Positions 21,388 to 32,259 of a stretch of 50,414 nucleotides of DNA are shown one piece after another; the first letter of the stretch is position 1; each line of letters starts with the position of its first letter. Made by a program: the position numbers and the translations under genes. The notes under the pieces are model-generated. The model saw only the letters and a program-made list of their open reading frames with translations, did not search any database and was not told the origin of the DNA. This stretch comes from Nemertoderma westbladi (taxonomy: Eukaryota > Xenacoelomorpha > Nemertodermatida > Nemertodermatidae): assembly GCA_032718475.1 (NCBI GenBank), contig JAUCBJ010008676.1, positions 1 to 50,414 on the forward strand, written 5' to 3'.

Positions 21388-23012
21388 CAACATATGGAGT
21401 GGGTGTGTGACTCTATTATTTTATATTATATTATTATTTTTATATTTATGTATGTATTACTATGTAATTTTATTATAATCGTTTTATTTAATTTAGTAGA
21501 ATATTATTTAGCGATTATTTTGTAGAATAGTGCAATATATTCGTGTTTATTACGTACGTAATTACTTATATTATATTTAGTGCGACGGCGAGAAATAATT
21601 ATTTTTCTCTTTCCTTACTGCTCGTATTCTATTATAAATACGTAACTACAGTAAGATGAAATGTCCGTACTTATTAAAGTACAATAAAGCCACTACTATA
21701 TTCAAGTATTATTGGTAGGCAGAGTATTAGGAATGCAAAGTTCAGATCCTCGTGTCTCGGCTAAACCAAGCTCTGGGTAGACCTTGGAAACGACTTGCCT
21801 CTTCACACTGACATTGCTTCGTGCGATATTGCTCTCATACCGTATATTAAATAATACATATAGTAGCGTGATGTCCCTTTAACAGTAGCGTATAACGCAA
21901 AATAAATCTGTTAAACCCTTTGACCATCTGTAATTCTAGTCGATTAAGATATCGTGGCACCCACCGATATACTTGAAAGACAAATTCTAGAATCAGTGGT
22001 TAACGTCCCCAGACAAGTTCTGGAATAAATCGGTGCTCATCTCAAATATTAATTATTTAATATTTACAAATCAAATAAGTCAAAATCTGTAAAATTCAGA
22101 TCCTTCAACAATTCTAGTCAATTAAGATATCGTAGCATTTACCGATATTCTTAAAAAGACAATTGTCATAGAATTAAGGATCTTGTGTCCCCAGACATGT
22201 TCTAGAATCAAAATATGTCCATTTAGTTGTCAAATAATCAAATTTCAGGGAATAAATTTAAATTCATGCCTTTTAATGAATTTAATAAATTGCCATTTTT
22301 ACGCAATTTATAAAGTTCCCAAAATTCCATTAATTAATAGATCAAGGGAGCGGAGATTTATCTTATCATGCGTATGAGTGTGTGAAAGTCTCCCAAACAT
22401 AGTCAATAGCCGATAAAATTCATAAAGTCATGTATAAAACAGAACATTGACTATTAAAGAATTACTATTAAATAACATCCCAGATCTGTATGCATTGGAA
22501 TCACCCTAATTCTACCGCTAGCTTTGCATAATGTCACCATAGCAACAACCACGCTAGAATTAGAATTGAGTTAAAAGAACAATAGAAAGCTTGTCCCATT
22601 GAATAGCATAGGGAATAAATAGTGCACTGATAGTATCCAAGGATACATAATAATACAGTGACATTCTGGAAGGCATTGACTAACGGACAAGTGACCCGAG
22701 TGTGTGTAATTTGTGACAAGTTGTGTGTGTGGTACTTGTGAGTTTATAGGCGAATGTTACTACTAAGGTGTGTTTACAGTAGCTAGTCGCAATCGTAAAA
22801 GTAACCTAACTCTCCAAGGAAAACCTGAAGTACATCTAAGCCTTTGGGACGGACAGTCGAGTGACTTGTGCCGGTTGTCGTTGTCGTTGTGCGGCTACGT
22901 CGTTGGCGAAAGTACAGCGGCGACGACACATCGGCGCTGAGGATCTCGTACTGTCCGGGGGTTAATTGGAGTAGGCAGCGACGCTCGCTAGCCTGAATAT
23001 AAACTCCTTATA
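21388..23012 (+). other. BEL 3' region without gene; contains a diverged direct repeat
   Basis: AT-rich sequence. Two related blocks of about 100 bp (about 21930-22030 and 22107-22210), each with gtcgattaagatatcgt or gtcaattaagatatcgt and then ccccagaca, form a diverged direct repeat. No coding region is supported before 23013. A GC-rich patch occurs at 22850-22990. Confidence 0.6.
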
Positions 23013-23345
23013 ATGTGGATAAACTCATATATAGCAGACATGATGGAGTTGATAGCAGATGTTCTTGGTATCGGGGAGCGATATACTCTACTTTTGCAAG
23101 CGTTTGTTGATAGCTTAATACGCGGCGACGTTAGTCCAACTGCTGCGGAGGACGATGGTCGTTATATCGAACCGCCAATGTCCCAAGAGCAGCTCGCGCG
23201 CGAGTTGGACTATAGAAAATTCGCTGCTCGATATACGCAGCGTAATGGTACGTATGTGGTCTTCTTAACTACTGGTCATCCTATCGATTTACACAATACG
23301 GACTATGTCGACTATATATCCTGCCCAGCGGAGTCGGAACCATAA
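23013..23345 (+). CDS. Small accessory frame of the BEL element, unrecognised (110 aa)
   Basis: The frame starts at ATG 23013 and is mixed-composition, not low-complexity. It contains MMELIADVLGIGERYTLLLQ, an amphipathic helix type of segment, and later NGTYVVFLTTGHPIDL, which looks strand-forming. There is no signal peptide or membrane span, so a typical envelope protein is unlikely. It lies between the truncated polyprotein and the 3' LTR, where some retroelements keep extra genes. Its product would need splicing or a separate promoter. The family is unknown. Confidence 0.4.
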   Translation: MWINSYIADMMELIADVLGIGERYTLLLQAFVDSLIRGDVSPTAAEDDGRYIEPPMSQEQLARELDYRKFAARYTQRNGTYVVFLTTGHPIDLHNTDYVDYISCPAESEP

Positions 23346-24060
23346 ACTGAAATTCGAATGCGAAAATTCTATTCGAAATCGACTCGAAAGAAAAGACACT
23401 AAAGAAACAAATGGACGCGGTAACTCCAACGTATATTTGGAATTCTTGATAGAAGCATTGTAACAACAAATAAATATCACCCGCGTTTCCCCTACCAGAC
23501 GTGCGTCTTTGGTATTATTACGATAAATGTCCTAGACCCAGCCAATAAACGGAAAGACATAAACATCCACGGAAACGTCGTGTTAAACACAGTTGTGTTC
23601 GTTATATTTACTGGAGTTTCGAGCGAAACTTGTTTGACGTATCACCTATGCTCACTCGGCTCTAACGATCCTAGAGTAAACCTACGATCAGAGTCCCGGA
23701 ATACTCGGTCAAACCTCCTCATTCCTTAGTTGGACCTCAGACCTGCGATCCTGGTGGTGTCGCGGATCCTCGCGGACGGTATTCACTGTTCAAGATCTAG
23801 TGCTACCCTAACAATTAATCGGTAACACTCCGACAGTGATTTCTAGCTAGCCGCCCATCTTACCTAGCTGGATTATGACGCAGACACCTAATATCATTAT
23901 CCAACCGTATGGTCGTCCCGTTTAACGCGATACAACCCTTCATCAAAGTGAAGGAGAGCGTTGTACGAAACGAGTTAAACGCTATTCTATAAAGATCAAA
24001 AAAGAAACCTGCGTTTGTTCAGATAAACGTAAGTTATAACAGTAAGTCCAATCGATAAAC
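23346..24060 (+). other. BEL 3' region, no gene seen
   Basis: Balanced base composition but no reading frame of note and no recognised repeat. Confidence 0.4.
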
Positions 24061-24391
24061 GAATTGTCTTTATCTCAGTTCGATTGTGAAATCCAGAATC
24101 TCTAAGAAGATATCGCACTTAGACAACCCCATTCTCTGCGAGAGTTTTTGGATGAACGTATCCAGCTACGAGCGGAGGAAAATCAGCTCGAGGAGAAGCA
24201 TATCGAAACGGCGGATACCCCGACCACAATCCTACACCTTCTGATGCAATCATATTGCACCCTTCACCCAGGAGTTATGGCCCTCCTAGTAAAGTGGCTC
24301 CCCCCAAAGAGAAAAAGACTCTTGCTAGCCTCAAAAAACTGCGTAAACGCCGTCTGCGTAAGAAAGACTAACTGTTTAGAGTATCTTTATG
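24061..24391 (+). pseudogene. Degenerate small coding remnant before the 3' LTR
   Basis: One frame (open around 24120-24230) encodes an acidic, helix-prone stretch including DERIQLRAEENQLEEKHIET. A different frame from about 24225 to a TAA near 24391 encodes a proline-rich segment ending in a basic tail, KKLRKRRLRKKD. A stop lies just before the first part. I read this as one former gene with at least a frame change and a stop, but chance openness cannot be excluded. Confidence 0.3.
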
Positions 24392-24449
24392 TTTTAGAAA
24401 CTGTGATTTTTATATTTTATAGACTGAAAATCCCATTTTCTGGGAGCGG

Positions 24450-25664
24450 TGTAAAAGCTTTTACTGAATTGTCCGGTTATTTTTCCTTATTTTTCCCGTA
24501 AAGTACTCTGTAGTTGGTTTACCAGGCATAAAAAGGCCGTGTCCTTGCTGTACTGGTGTTTTAGCGGACATAAGAGCTATTTCTTCTGTATTTGTACTTT
24601 AGAGGACATAATCCGTAATTCCGTGACGTAAAAGCTCGATACTCTTGAAAACAGTGTCGCTACCATGACGACAGCTAGCAGCTGATATTGCCACGTCGAC
24701 GTTTCTTTGTTTCTCTGTTCTCTCGTTGTTCAGGTTGACCAATCAGAGCGTTTGTTGTCTTTGTGTTGGAGGTATATACAGAAACTCAGTAGTTCAGTGT
24801 TATGTTTTTTGCCCAGAGCCTAAGAACCGGCTTTGGCACCTCCGTGTTTTCAGTTTTTAGTCTTACACTAGTAGGTTTAATTATAAAGGGCATATATCCT
24901 TTAACTACCTGACTCATGGAATCACTGCTGACTGATCATACATACTGACTGCTGAAACATTGCAAACTCATAACAATCAGTGTTTTCATTGTTGTTTTAT
25001 ACTGCTATTTACTGTCAGTTCTTCATAACATGGTTGATGAATTATTATATTTGGAATAACGATAAATAACCCCGAAACCCAATATTCTTGATATACCGAA
25101 GGTAAGAGAGAAGGGTTACAGATAAACGATTGTGACTTATGTTAAAGTGGTTTGAAGTGAATCTAATGTTATTTGATAGACCCTACATGAGTCAGTCTGT
25201 GTTCCTTTTATATGTGACTAAAATCAGTGAAGATTGGCAAATTAGTGTGCAGTATTGTGCAGCATTGTGTATGAGTGAGTCTGTTAAAGAAGCATTCCTA
25301 AAGAATGCGCCATATATGTGAATTATAATTGAGCCATATCGTTGTGAGTAGTTTAAGTCATAACTCTGTTTATATAGATAAAGCGCCACGTCCTAAAGGA
25401 ACTGTTAATATTCCCGAAGGTAAATAATATTGTCAGAGATTATATAATACTGTCAGTCGAATAATACATTAGGCTTACATAGCAACAAAATTAAACCGTC
25501 GAACCCAATCTCCCGGGAATATCCAGCGGGTGAATGGTCGCGCACGGATTGGTTTCGACTAGTGTAGTGAATCAGATACTTGTCATAGGCTAAAAAGCGA
25601 TTTAATATCTAGAAGACATCTTAATTTGGCGGGTTAAACTGCCAAAGGTCTAAAAGCGCGAACA
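24450..25664 (+). repeat. 3' LTR of the BEL element
   Basis: 1,215 bp, begins TGTAAAAGC and ends GCGCGAACA, colinear with the 5' LTR at a constant offset of 11,392. Preceded by purine-rich CTGGGAGCGG. Confidence 0.95.
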
Positions 25665-25669
25665 CCCGG
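25665..25669. repeat. Target site duplication CCCGG, right copy
   Basis: Partner of 13053-13057. Together they fix the element boundaries to the base. Confidence 0.95.
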
Positions 25670-26553
25670 AATTTCTGGGGTTTGAAGTCGATACCGCCGT
25701 TGAGCACAGCGAGGTAGCCGATCCCTGATTTCGTCGGTCTCACCTCTTGGAATCCTCGCATGAACTCGGCGAATCGTAACCAGGCTAGTAGCGTTTGAGT
25801 GTCGATGCAATGGCTAAGGGCGTTGAGGTCGTCTCGTCGGTTTCTTCCTGCAGGAGCGTTCGCGTAGTCGTTCCGGACGTCCGCCTTGATATCCGACCCG
25901 ATTTTAATGACGTCGAAGTCGAAGAGGATCTTTTGGATTTCCGGAGGCAGCAACCAGATCGCTCCGGCTGCCTGCACTTCCTGTCTGGGTGTCGGGAATA
26001 TTCGGCACACCAGTACCAAACCGTCCAGGGTTCCGAGGACGACGACTAAGGATCGACCGTATTCTTTCGCCCCATACTTTTCCTGGTAGTCGTCGCGGTT
26101 CTGGATAATCGATACGCGTTCCTATCGAAGCGTTGCCGTACACTCCGACAGGTTTCCCCAGTGGGCGAGGTACGTACTCTTGTCGTCGACGAAACTTTGA
26201 CATCTCGCCAACGTAATCGCTTTCGAGGTGGGCGTCGCGTTTCCCTCGTTGTCGTAGATCAAACATTGGGATCTGTAGACGTTCTGCCGGAACGTTTCCC
26301 AAAACGACGAATCATCCCCTCCGGTTGCCTTTGCGTTCCGAGTTCTTTTCAGTCTCGTACTAGCATCGGCTAACCGGAGGGCTCGTAGATTCTTAGAATC
26401 CGGTCCCTCTCGCCCGGTGAATTTAATGACTCGCACGTTCTCATTTAGTAGGGTGCTCCAATTTGTATCGAAGTCAGGGGATCCGGGTTGCGAATATTCC
26501 AGTAGATCTATCGTGTTACGTAATTCGCCGATAATTTGGCGATTTGGGTCCAT
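25665..26553 (-). pseudogene. N-terminal part of the split frame: start to DnaQ-like exonuclease region, one in-frame TAG
   Basis: Starts at ATG 26553 on the minus strand. After codon 143 there is one in-frame TAG (26122-26124). The same frame then stays open to the BEL insertion point at 25665-25669 and continues on the far side of the element, 861 codons in all including the stop if the insertion and one duplication copy are discounted. The region after TAG resembles Exd2/WRN-type exonucleases: LLPPEIQKILFDFDVIKIGS, then DIKADVR, then IDTQTLLAWL. The usual first acidic motif (D-x-E) is not evident in SLVVVLGTLDG, so activity is doubtful. The TAG may be a read-through stop, as in gag-pol, or a nonsense mutation. 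Confidence 0.65.
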
Positions 26554-27090
26554 ATTTACGATTATATCCGTTACAAATTAGTTCAGTTAATTATAAGTCC
26601 AGAAAGTCTGAAACTATAGCGATAGCAGAATAATTCAGTTTTTTATTTAATTCAGTTTATTAAATAATATTGCTATATAGACATCTATCATCTTATTGCT
26701 AATACATTCAGCATTTACAGTTACTATAGCTATACATAATATCCAACCAGTTTTTTATGACTTTTTTGTCCTTTTCATTTTTCTAATTCTTTTCTTTAGA
26801 CCTTTTTATACCTTTTTTTTGTCTTTTTTCATTTCATTATTATTTCACCACATTTCATTTATTTCCACATATTTCAACACATTTATTTCCACCATTTATT
26901 TCACATTTATTTATTTCCACATCATCATTGGGTTTATAGCCCCCCGGCTATCATCATTGGTTATAAGCGCAGCACCAGGGTGCGCATCATTACATTTTCA
27001 TCATTATACGCGTCATCATTCAGGTTTATAGTAGAGTTGTCTGATCCTTTTCATCATTTCCAACTATATTCAATCATTTTCTTTGGTTAA
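26554..27090. other. Spacer with a pyrimidine-rich tract
   Basis: From about 26750 to 26935 the plus strand is almost pure T/C/A with short repeats (catttatttccac). Equivalent purine-rich sequence lies on the minus strand, upstream of the ATG at 26553. Several catcattgg/catcatt repeats follow (26920-27060). No gene. Confidence 0.5.
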
Positions 27091-27094
27091 TCTT

Positions 27095-27520
27095 TGTCGT
27101 GGAAGGGGTGTTACGCGGCAATCTGGGATCTACAGCTGGACTCGTTACACCGCCTACGCCCCAAACTGCGCACGTAACGGACAATGAAGACGCTGAGAGT
27201 GAAGTCACGTGGATGCACCAGGGACCCACCAGAATAACACTCCCAACAACATAAAGCTCAGTCGACGAAGTCATGTGGGATGGGGTTACGCAACATTCTG
27301 GGATCTACAGCTGGACTCGTTACACCGCCTACGCCCCAAAATCCACGTAACGGTCCCACCAGAATAACGCGACTGAGAACATAAAACCCTCTATCTTCGA
27401 AGTCATGTGGATGCACCATGGACCCACCAGAATAACGGGATAGAGGGGGTGTTGCGCGGCAATCCGGGATCTACAGCTGGACTCGTTACACCGCCTACGC
27501 CCCGAACTGCGCACGCAACG
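27095..27520. repeat. Three direct copies of a ~170-bp unit
   Basis: ggatctacagctggactcgt followed by tacaccgcctacgcccc occurs near 27127, 27299 and 27468. A second shared motif, gacccaccagaataac, lies between the copies. It sits just 3' of the minus-strand BEL pol remnant and may be part of that element's 3' region. Short minus frames here are repeat by-products. Confidence 0.8.
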
Positions 27521-27803
27521 GACAACATAACATACTGCGATGAATACAATGAATTCCACATCTTTTCCATTTCCAATAATCCAATATCGTTGGTCCCAAT
27601 GACCAAAATCAGGGTAAACAATGCATAAACGACCTAGAAACATCTGCAGGGTGACGCTGGACTCCACATAACACACGAGGAAACACAAATACCATTGCGT
27701 GGTTACAGTTGGTTTAAGGGGGGTCCATAACTCATTGTCAGTAAATCACAGTTTAAAAGAGTTTGTCAACATGATGAGAAGGGTTTAAACGCATTTGTCA
27801 TTG

Positions 27804-30184
27804 TCACCAATGTCCACAGCAGGATCTTGAGTAGGGATCACCGCTATCATTGCCTTCAAGAAGGCACAGCCTCTGGATGGGGCGTTGGTAGTGGCCCGAT
27901 TTCGTTCGTATCGTCACAGTCCTCGCAAGTCCATCTTTGCTTGGGTGTATGGTCACGACCCGCGCCACAGGCCAGTGAACGCGGTCTTTGAGATCTTCTT
28001 TAACTAGTACCATGTCGCCAACTGCGACGTTCCGGTAGGTGTTGTTCCATTTCCTCCTGGTCCGGAGGGTTATGAGGTACTCCTGGGCCCAAATTCTCCA
28101 CCAATGCGCTGCCAACGCTTGGGCCTTTTTCCAGTTTGTATGTTTCGCGATCTCGTTGGGATCCGGGAACATGGTTTCCGGGAGAACGTGGGTTTTGGGT
28201 CTCCCCAGTAGGTGGTTAGGAGTGAGGGGCTCCAGGTCTGTGGGGTCGTCGCGGATAGGGACAATGGGTCAGTTGTTCAAGGTAGCCGTGATCTCGCAGA
28301 ATGTTGTGCGGAGGGTGTCATGGGTTACCCGGGTATCACCTAGAGCGACGCGCATGGATCGTTTCACTAGGTCGATCAGTTTCTCCCATACCCCGCTCGT
28401 ATGGGGTGCTAAGGGGGTCTGGAAGTGCCACTGTATCTGGTGTTCCTTCCAGACTTGGGATGCGGTGTTATCGGTAAACCATCCCTCGATCGCCTCTCTA
28501 AGTTCTCTTTCTCCTCCCACAAAGTTTGTACCATTATCGGAATACATGTGGCGGCATGTCCCGTTGTTCGCCACAAACCGACGCAGAGCGTTGATGAATG
28601 CGTGTTGTGTCAGATTTACCACGATATCTAGGTAAATTGCCCTAGACCTTAGGCAGGTGAAGATGGCTCCCCAGCGTTTGATGTTGGATCGTCGTTCAAT
28701 AACCGTGAACGGTCCGAAACAGTCCACTCCGGTGACGTAGAATGGTGGGGAATCCGCTTGTAGACGGGTGGCTGGTAAGTCGGCCATCTTTTGGGTGATT
28801 GGTGGCGCTAGGTAACGTCTGCAGGTGAAGCAACGTTTCAACACTTTCCGGATCAGTGGCTGGATGTGGGTGATCCAATATCTTTGTCTTATATTAGCTA
28901 TAATCCAATTCTGTCCTGCGTGGTGGTTGTCCTCGTGACATTGTAGAATTAATAGCTTAGCTAGTGTCGACGTTCCGGGCAGAAGCGCCGGGTATTTAAC
29001 CTCATATTCGACCGGGGCGTTTGCCATCCGGGTATTCAGTCGGATCAGTCCGTCCTCTCCCATCATTGGTCTCAGTTGGTAGACTGGGCTGTCCGGTTTC
29101 AACGTTTTGCCCGCACTAAGTTGTTCCCATTCATTGGGGAAACTTTCTTTCTGGACATATCTAACAATACACTTCTCCGCGATAATAAGTTCTTGTATAT
29201 TCCGTTGAACTATCGGTTTGTTGTTTTTCCACCGTAGGAAGTTGTGAAGGGTTATAACGTGGTGGACGAGCCGTCTCATGGATGAAGTTCGCTCGATCAA
29301 CCGATGTAAAGACGCCGCTAGTTGAGTGATCGTCGCGACGTTATAGTGCCTGCCCGAGTCCTTTGCAGGCTCAGTCAGACAACTATAAATTTCCACCGCG
29401 TTGCTTCGATGGACTTTACGGATCTCTTTATCGTCCTCGGAGTATTTTCCGCTATCGAGTTCGGGGTCGAATCGGGTACTCCATGTTAATTGTGGCTGCC
29501 GTAGGAATTCCGGGCCTGTAAGCCAGAGTTTACTCTTACCGAGTTGTTTTGGGGTGGCGCCTCGGCTTGACAAGTCCGCTGGGTTTTCCTTCCCGTTCAC
29601 GTGATGCCACTGTTCTCGGCCGGTACACTGTTTAATCTCCGTGGCTCGGTTTGCAACAAACGTGGTGTGACGCCGTGATGGAGAGTGGAGATAATAGAGA
29701 ACTATACTCGAATCGACCCAGAAGTGTTGAGATTCTATGGGGATCCGTAGGTTCCGCATGACCATGCGATTCTGTCTTACTGCCCAAACTGCAGCTTGTA
29801 GCTCGAGTCTCGGAATCGTTGCTACGAATTCCCCGGATACTGTCTTTGCTTTGGAGAATAAGAAGCTTGTATCGCCGTTTCCATCGTTACTTAGTCTCCG
29901 TAAGAAGGTGACTACGCCGATTCCGGTATTCGTAGCATCCGAAAAGGTGTGGAGCTGGAAGATATCGGTGGGCAATTTATCTAGGAAGAACGGTCTAGGT
30001 ATCCGCATAAGATGTAGGTGTTCGAGCTGCTCCGTCCATTTTCTCCATTTGACGCTGAGGTATGGGGGGAGCTCGTCGTCCCATCCCAGTCCTTCTATCC
30101 ACATTTCCTTAATCAGGTTCATTCCGGCCAAGGTTACTGGAGAGATGAAATTTAGTGGGTCGAAGATGGCGCTTGGTCGAAGAT
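27804..30184 (-). pseudogene. 5'-truncated BEL/Pao pol remnant: RNase H and integrase
   Basis: On the minus strand the sequence starts inside the BEL RT/RNase H connection (FDPLNFISPVTLAGMNL), exactly where a satellite begins at 30185. It then carries RNase H (HTFSDAT, and later NPADLSSRGATP), the integrase HHCC zinc site (about HEDNHHAG to CFTC) and the integrase core with all three acidic residues: VDCFGPF, SDNGTNFVGG and HTSGVWEKL. The frame is stopped by TGA near 28269, where BEL proteins usually have arginine, so CGA to TGA is likely. The same frame reopens to a C-terminal domain ending at 27804. Protease and RT are missing. This is a different copy from the element at 13058-25664, whose own integrase is absent. 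Confidence 0.88.
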
Positions 30185-30960
30185 GGAACTCAGTTAATAT
30201 AATGTAACTGATATATACTTTAGGAACTCAGTTAATATAATGTAACTGATATATACTGTTGGAACTCAGTTAATATAATGTAACTGATATATACTGTAGG
30301 AACTCAGTTAATATAATGTAACTGATATATACTGTAGGAACTCAGTTAATATAATGTAACTGATATATACTGTAGGAACTCAGTTATTATAATGTAACTG
30401 ATATATACTGTTCGAACTCAGTTAATATAATGTAATTGATATATACTGTTGGAACTCAGTTAATATAATGTAACTGATATATACTTTAGGAACTCAGTTA
30501 ATATAATGTAACTGATATATACTGTTGGAACTCAGTTAATATAATGTAACTGATATATACTGTAGGAACTCAGTTAATATAATGTAACTGGTATATACTG
30601 TAGGAACTCAGTTAATATAATGTAACTGATATATACTGTAGGAACTCAGTTAATATAATGTAACTGATATATACTGTAGGAACTCAGTTAATATAATGTA
30701 ACTGATATATACTGTAGGAACTCAGTTAATATAATGTAACTGCTATATACTGTAGGAACTCAGTTAATATAATGTAACTGATATATACTGTAGGAACTCA
30801 GTTAATATAATGTAACTGATATATACTGTAGGAACTCAGTTAATATAATGTAACTGATATATACTGTAGGAACTCAGTTAATATAATGTAACTGATATAT
30901 ACTGTAGGAACTCAGTTAATATAATGTAACTGATATATACTGTTGGAACTCAGTTAATGT
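30185..30960. repeat. 38-bp tandem satellite, about 20 copies
   Basis: Unit starts fall at 30185+38k (30185, 30223 ... 30945) without indels. Each unit has an inverted pair CAGTTA-N8-TAACTG. Copies differ by one or two bases. The left edge cuts the BEL pol remnant. The right edge decays into AT-rich sequence near 30960. It is not related by sequence to the 38-bp array at 7838. Confidence 0.97.
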
Positions 30961-32259
30961 AATATAATTTAATGTTATATTTTGTTTATGTTTGTTTGTA
31001 AATGTAACTGATATAATTGATTAAAGTTTAATCTGAAAATGAATTGATATATTTAGTTTCATTTATAACGAACCTGCCTATTAATAGGCCAGAGTAGTTT
31101 TTGTCAAGAGTTGAGCCGTTCAAAAACACGATGGGGGTGTGTAGGTGAACCGGTTCAAACAGGGGACAATTGCATGAATACACAGCGACAAACCGGGGAC
31201 GATCTACAATCCGGGGACATCCCCGAAATGAAAAGATATCAAAAATAGAATCTACGTACTAAAATTAATGGATTCTGAAAATTTCAGATCATTTCGGCGA
31301 TGTCCCCTGTTCAACCCAAACCTGTCAAATACGTGTGTAAATTTGTGTTTGAGTTTTGAAAATTTCACTGACCCCAGTATAATGCGATAGTTTCAAATGT
31401 ACCCTTTTCCATACATATAATATAACATTCCAAACACACGTTGTAGTATGGGTGCAGTTGTTCAATGTGGGGACTGGAATCTACAATGTAATTAATATTG
31501 TGATCTAATTTAACATTTTGACCACAAGCAGGAGTATGTGTCGCATGGTTCAAAATTGGACTAGGGAAGAAATAATGTCATCTGCCATCAGTGAATACCC
31601 CGGCAATTATGCCTGTATTTATAAATCGTTGGATAAATCGTTCGACGTTCGACCAGTAACTGATTTACATATCAATCTTTAAACGTAAATGGAGAATATC
31701 AATATGTTCCCATGGAAGGACATCTAAACTCAGTTGAACTAAATGATATATTAGACAAAAATATGGATTATATACTCACTACCGAATGAGATTCGGGAAT
31801 AAGAGGAAGTGGTACCAAATTACAGCGGTATTCAATGTCAGCAAGGGTAAGTTTATTCTTTCATTAGGACTAATTATACTTTAATTCAATTCAATTTATT
31901 CAATTTTATTTCCAATTAAATCCAATTTATATTTTTTATTGTAATTTATTTAATTTAATAAATATAATTAGATTTAATAAAATGTAATTTAATGTAATCA
32001 ACTGTACTGTGACAGTTGGCAGTTCCATGTAGACCTACAAGCAAGGTGTAGGTGTAGATACTTTAATAAAAATTCAAGATTTTATTTCGTCAATGCAGTG
32101 TTAAAAACTCGGCAGAAATCACGATCGACAATCTTAAAACATTAATATATTTGCCGTAACAGCTGAGCAGAAAACAGCAGCCTATCACTCTCCCAACATA
32201 CTTACACAGAAAATATCCCCCTTCGTAGTTGTACAGTAGGCCTACATACTGTACATTAT
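30961..32259. other. Non-coding AT-rich stretch, one doubtful exon
   Basis: No firm feature is seen. A stretch at about 31690-31848 has some coding character on the plus strand and ends in AAGG|GTAAGT, but it needs a frame change and has an in-frame stop, so I do not call it a gene. Several short T/A-rich repeats occur at 31860-32000. Confidence 0.4.

Larger units (their letters stand above)
13058..25664 (+). mobile_element. Complete, RT-less BEL/Pao LTR retrotransposon (12.6 kb)
   Basis: TG...CA LTRs lie at 13058-14272 and 24450-25664, flanked by the 5-bp duplication CCCGG. Gag and aspartic protease are encoded at 16495-21387, but reverse transcriptase, most of RNase H and integrase are absent. 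Mobility would therefore need enzymes supplied in trans. The two LTRs have equal length and agreed wherever I compared them, so insertion is recent. It lies head-on (plus strand) inside a minus-strand reading frame. I did not find a recognisable tRNA primer site right after 14272. The bases before the 3' LTR (CTGGGAGCGG) could serve as a short polypurine tract. Confidence 0.93.

Noticed and set aside
31690-31848. Possible plus-strand exon ending in AAGG|GTAAGT
   Set aside because: Coding-like peptide is split over two frames with an in-frame stop, and the phase to exon 33719 fits only the second frame. Evidence is too weak.
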